A stretch of DNA of 14,564 nucleotides from Calditrichota bacterium. Lineage in GTDB: Bacteria; Calditrichota; Calditrichia; RBG-13-44-9; J075. Both the position numbers and the translations under genes were made by a program. Shown one piece after another: positions 13,515 to 14,564 of this stretch (the stretch's first letter is position 1; every line of letters starts with the position of its first letter). The stretch is taken from contig JAJRYW010000106.1 in assembly GCA_024275555.1 (NCBI GenBank), positions 1 through 14,564 on the forward strand, in the 5' to 3' direction. The notes under the pieces were generated by a model. That model did not search any database and was not told the origin of the DNA. It saw only the letters and a list, made by a program, of their open reading frames with translations.

Positions 13515-14564
13515 ATGGAAATAGACGAAATTGAAATACTCTCAGTGGGTGTCGATGTCGGAAGTTCAACCAGTCATCTGGTCTTTTCCAATCTGGTACT
13601 GAAAAGAGACGCACGCTCGGCTACGCGGCGTTTTAAAATTCGGGAAAGAAACGTTGTTTATGAGGGCAGGATTATAGATACGCCTTTATTGGATGGCAAT
13701 AAGATTGATATCGTCAGATTGACTGATTTTTTCAAAGAAGAATATATTCGGGCGGGTATTGATCCGGCCGATATTCAAACCGGTGCGGTGATTGTCACGG
13801 GTGAGTCTGCCCGCAAACAAAATGCCAGGCAAATCGCCGCAGCACTTTCCAATGATGCCGGCAGATTTGTGGCGGCGGCAGCCGGACCCAATTTCGAGAG
13901 CTTAATAGCGGCTATGGGTTCGGGGGCTGCAGTGCGCTCAAAGGATGATAGTAAAACGATAGTGTCGTGTGACATCGGCGGAGGAACCTCCAATATGGCC
14001 ATCTCCATAAACGGGGAGATTTTATCGACCAGTTGTATATCGGTAGGAGGACGGTTGCTGGGAATCGATTCTGAAGGAAGAATCCAGCGGATCGATAGGC
14101 CGGCAACAAAGGTGATGGAACATCTCGGGTTAAATTATGAAATCGGAGATTCGATCGCTATCGATGATATCGAAAGAATCGCCTTAAAGTTTGCTGAAAT
14201 ATTATTTGAGGTCATTACGGGTCCTGCAAGATCTTCTTTAGCCCGGCAACTCATGCTGACCGCCGATCTGGATTTCCCCGGTCACATCGATGAATATTCG
14301 TTTTCGGGAGGTGTCGCCGAGCTGATGTATGGAGGGCTGAACAATTTTAATGATATCGGGCACATTTTGGCCGATAAAATAAAATTGCTGGCCCCTGAAT
14401 TGAAAGCGCCCGTCATCGAGTTGCCGAATAAAATCAGAGCGACCGTCATTGGCGCGGGTGCCTATTCGTTATCTATTTCCGGCTGTTCGGGATTTAGAGA
14501 CGATCAGGTATCTTTTCCGATAAGAAATGTTCCCGTCATACGGGTGGATGTCGATCAATCCAAA
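13515..14564 (+). CDS. eutA: EutA-type ammonia-lyase reactivase (partial, 3' end beyond window)
   Basis: At least 350 residues of an EutA-family protein, an actin/Hsp70-fold ATPase that exchanges damaged cobalamin from ethanolamine ammonia-lyase. Visible: phosphate-1 motif VGVDVGSSTSHLVFS (11-25), VTGESARKQNA (about 93-103), AGPNFESLIAAMGSGAA (about 126-142), phosphate-2 motif CDIGGGTSN (about 154-162), SFSGGVAELMYGG (about 262-274) and RATVIGAGAYSLSISG near the right edge. All are strong family signatures. The start is ATG at 13515 or an in-frame ATG at 13506; neither has a good ribosome site. No eutB or eutC is present, and the upstream neighbour is a MetV-like gene 48 bp away, so its target may be a different B12 enzyme, or eutBC may lie to the right. 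Confidence 0.88.
   Translation, partial: MEIDEIEILSVGVDVGSSTSHLVFSNLVLKRDARSATRRFKIRERNVVYEGRIIDTPLLDGNKIDIVRLTDFFKEEYIRAGIDPADIQTGAVIVTGESARKQNARQIAAALSNDAGRFVAAAAGPNFESLIAAMGSGAAVRSKDDSKTIVSCDIGGGTSNMAISINGEILSTSCISVGGRLLGIDSEGRIQRIDRPATKVMEHLGLNYEIGDSIAIDDIERIALKFAEILFEVITGPARSSLARQLMLTADLDFPGHIDEYSFSGGVAELMYGGLNNFNDIGHILADKIKLLAPELKAPVIELPNKIRATVIGAGAYSLSISGCSGFRDDQVSFPIRNVPVIRVDVDQSK

Overview
The window looks like part of a chromosome from an anaerobic, mid-GC bacterium, most likely a Desulfobacterota (sulfate-reducer or syntroph type) lineage. This is an inference from gene content: a LysW-type amino-acid pathway, a MetV-like methylene-tetrahydrofolate reductase partner, a branched-chain-type ABC importer joined to an acyl-CoA ligase, and intergenic gaps full of degenerate 7-base tandem repeats. 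No rRNA, tRNA, CRISPR array, transposase or phage gene was seen.

Region 1 (about 1-4400, minus strand, read right to left) is an amino-group carrier protein pathway for lysine and/or arginine. The order is lysW (52-aa carrier ending EDWGE), an intrinsic terminator, lysX (ATP-grasp ligase), lysY (phosphate reductase), a 234-bp repeat-bearing gap, a class II glutamine-amidotransferase-fold protein, lysZ (kinase) and lysJ (aminotransferase, cut by the window edge). Several junctions are ATGA overlaps or direct abutments, so the genes are translationally coupled. lysW has its own near-consensus promoter, and a 25-bp imperfect inverted repeat sits just upstream of it. The amidotransferase is the unexpected member. 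The known LysW attachment is a gamma-glutamyl amide, and relatives of this fold (EgtC, DUG3) hydrolyse such bonds, so it may be the release enzyme.

Region 2 (about 4554-11621, minus strand) reads livK-livH-livM-livG-livF-acyl-CoA ligase: a complete ABC importer of the branched-chain amino acid type followed by an AMP-forming ligase. Together they suggest uptake and CoA activation of a carboxylic acid. An intrinsic terminator lies between livK and livH, which would give excess binding protein. The gaps between livH, livM, livG and livF carry the heptad repeats.

Region 3 (about 11643-14564, plus strand) is divergent from livK across a 374-bp AT-rich gap with a candidate promoter and an inverted repeat. 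It encodes a MoaD/ThiS-like beta-grasp protein with a GG tail, a two-cluster ferredoxin with an extra CxxC...CxxH element, a Cys-rich MetV-like protein, and the start of an EutA-type reactivase that runs off the right edge. No eut enzyme genes, MetF or E1-like activating enzyme are visible, so the role of this set is open. Corrinoid or one-carbon metabolism is the best guess.
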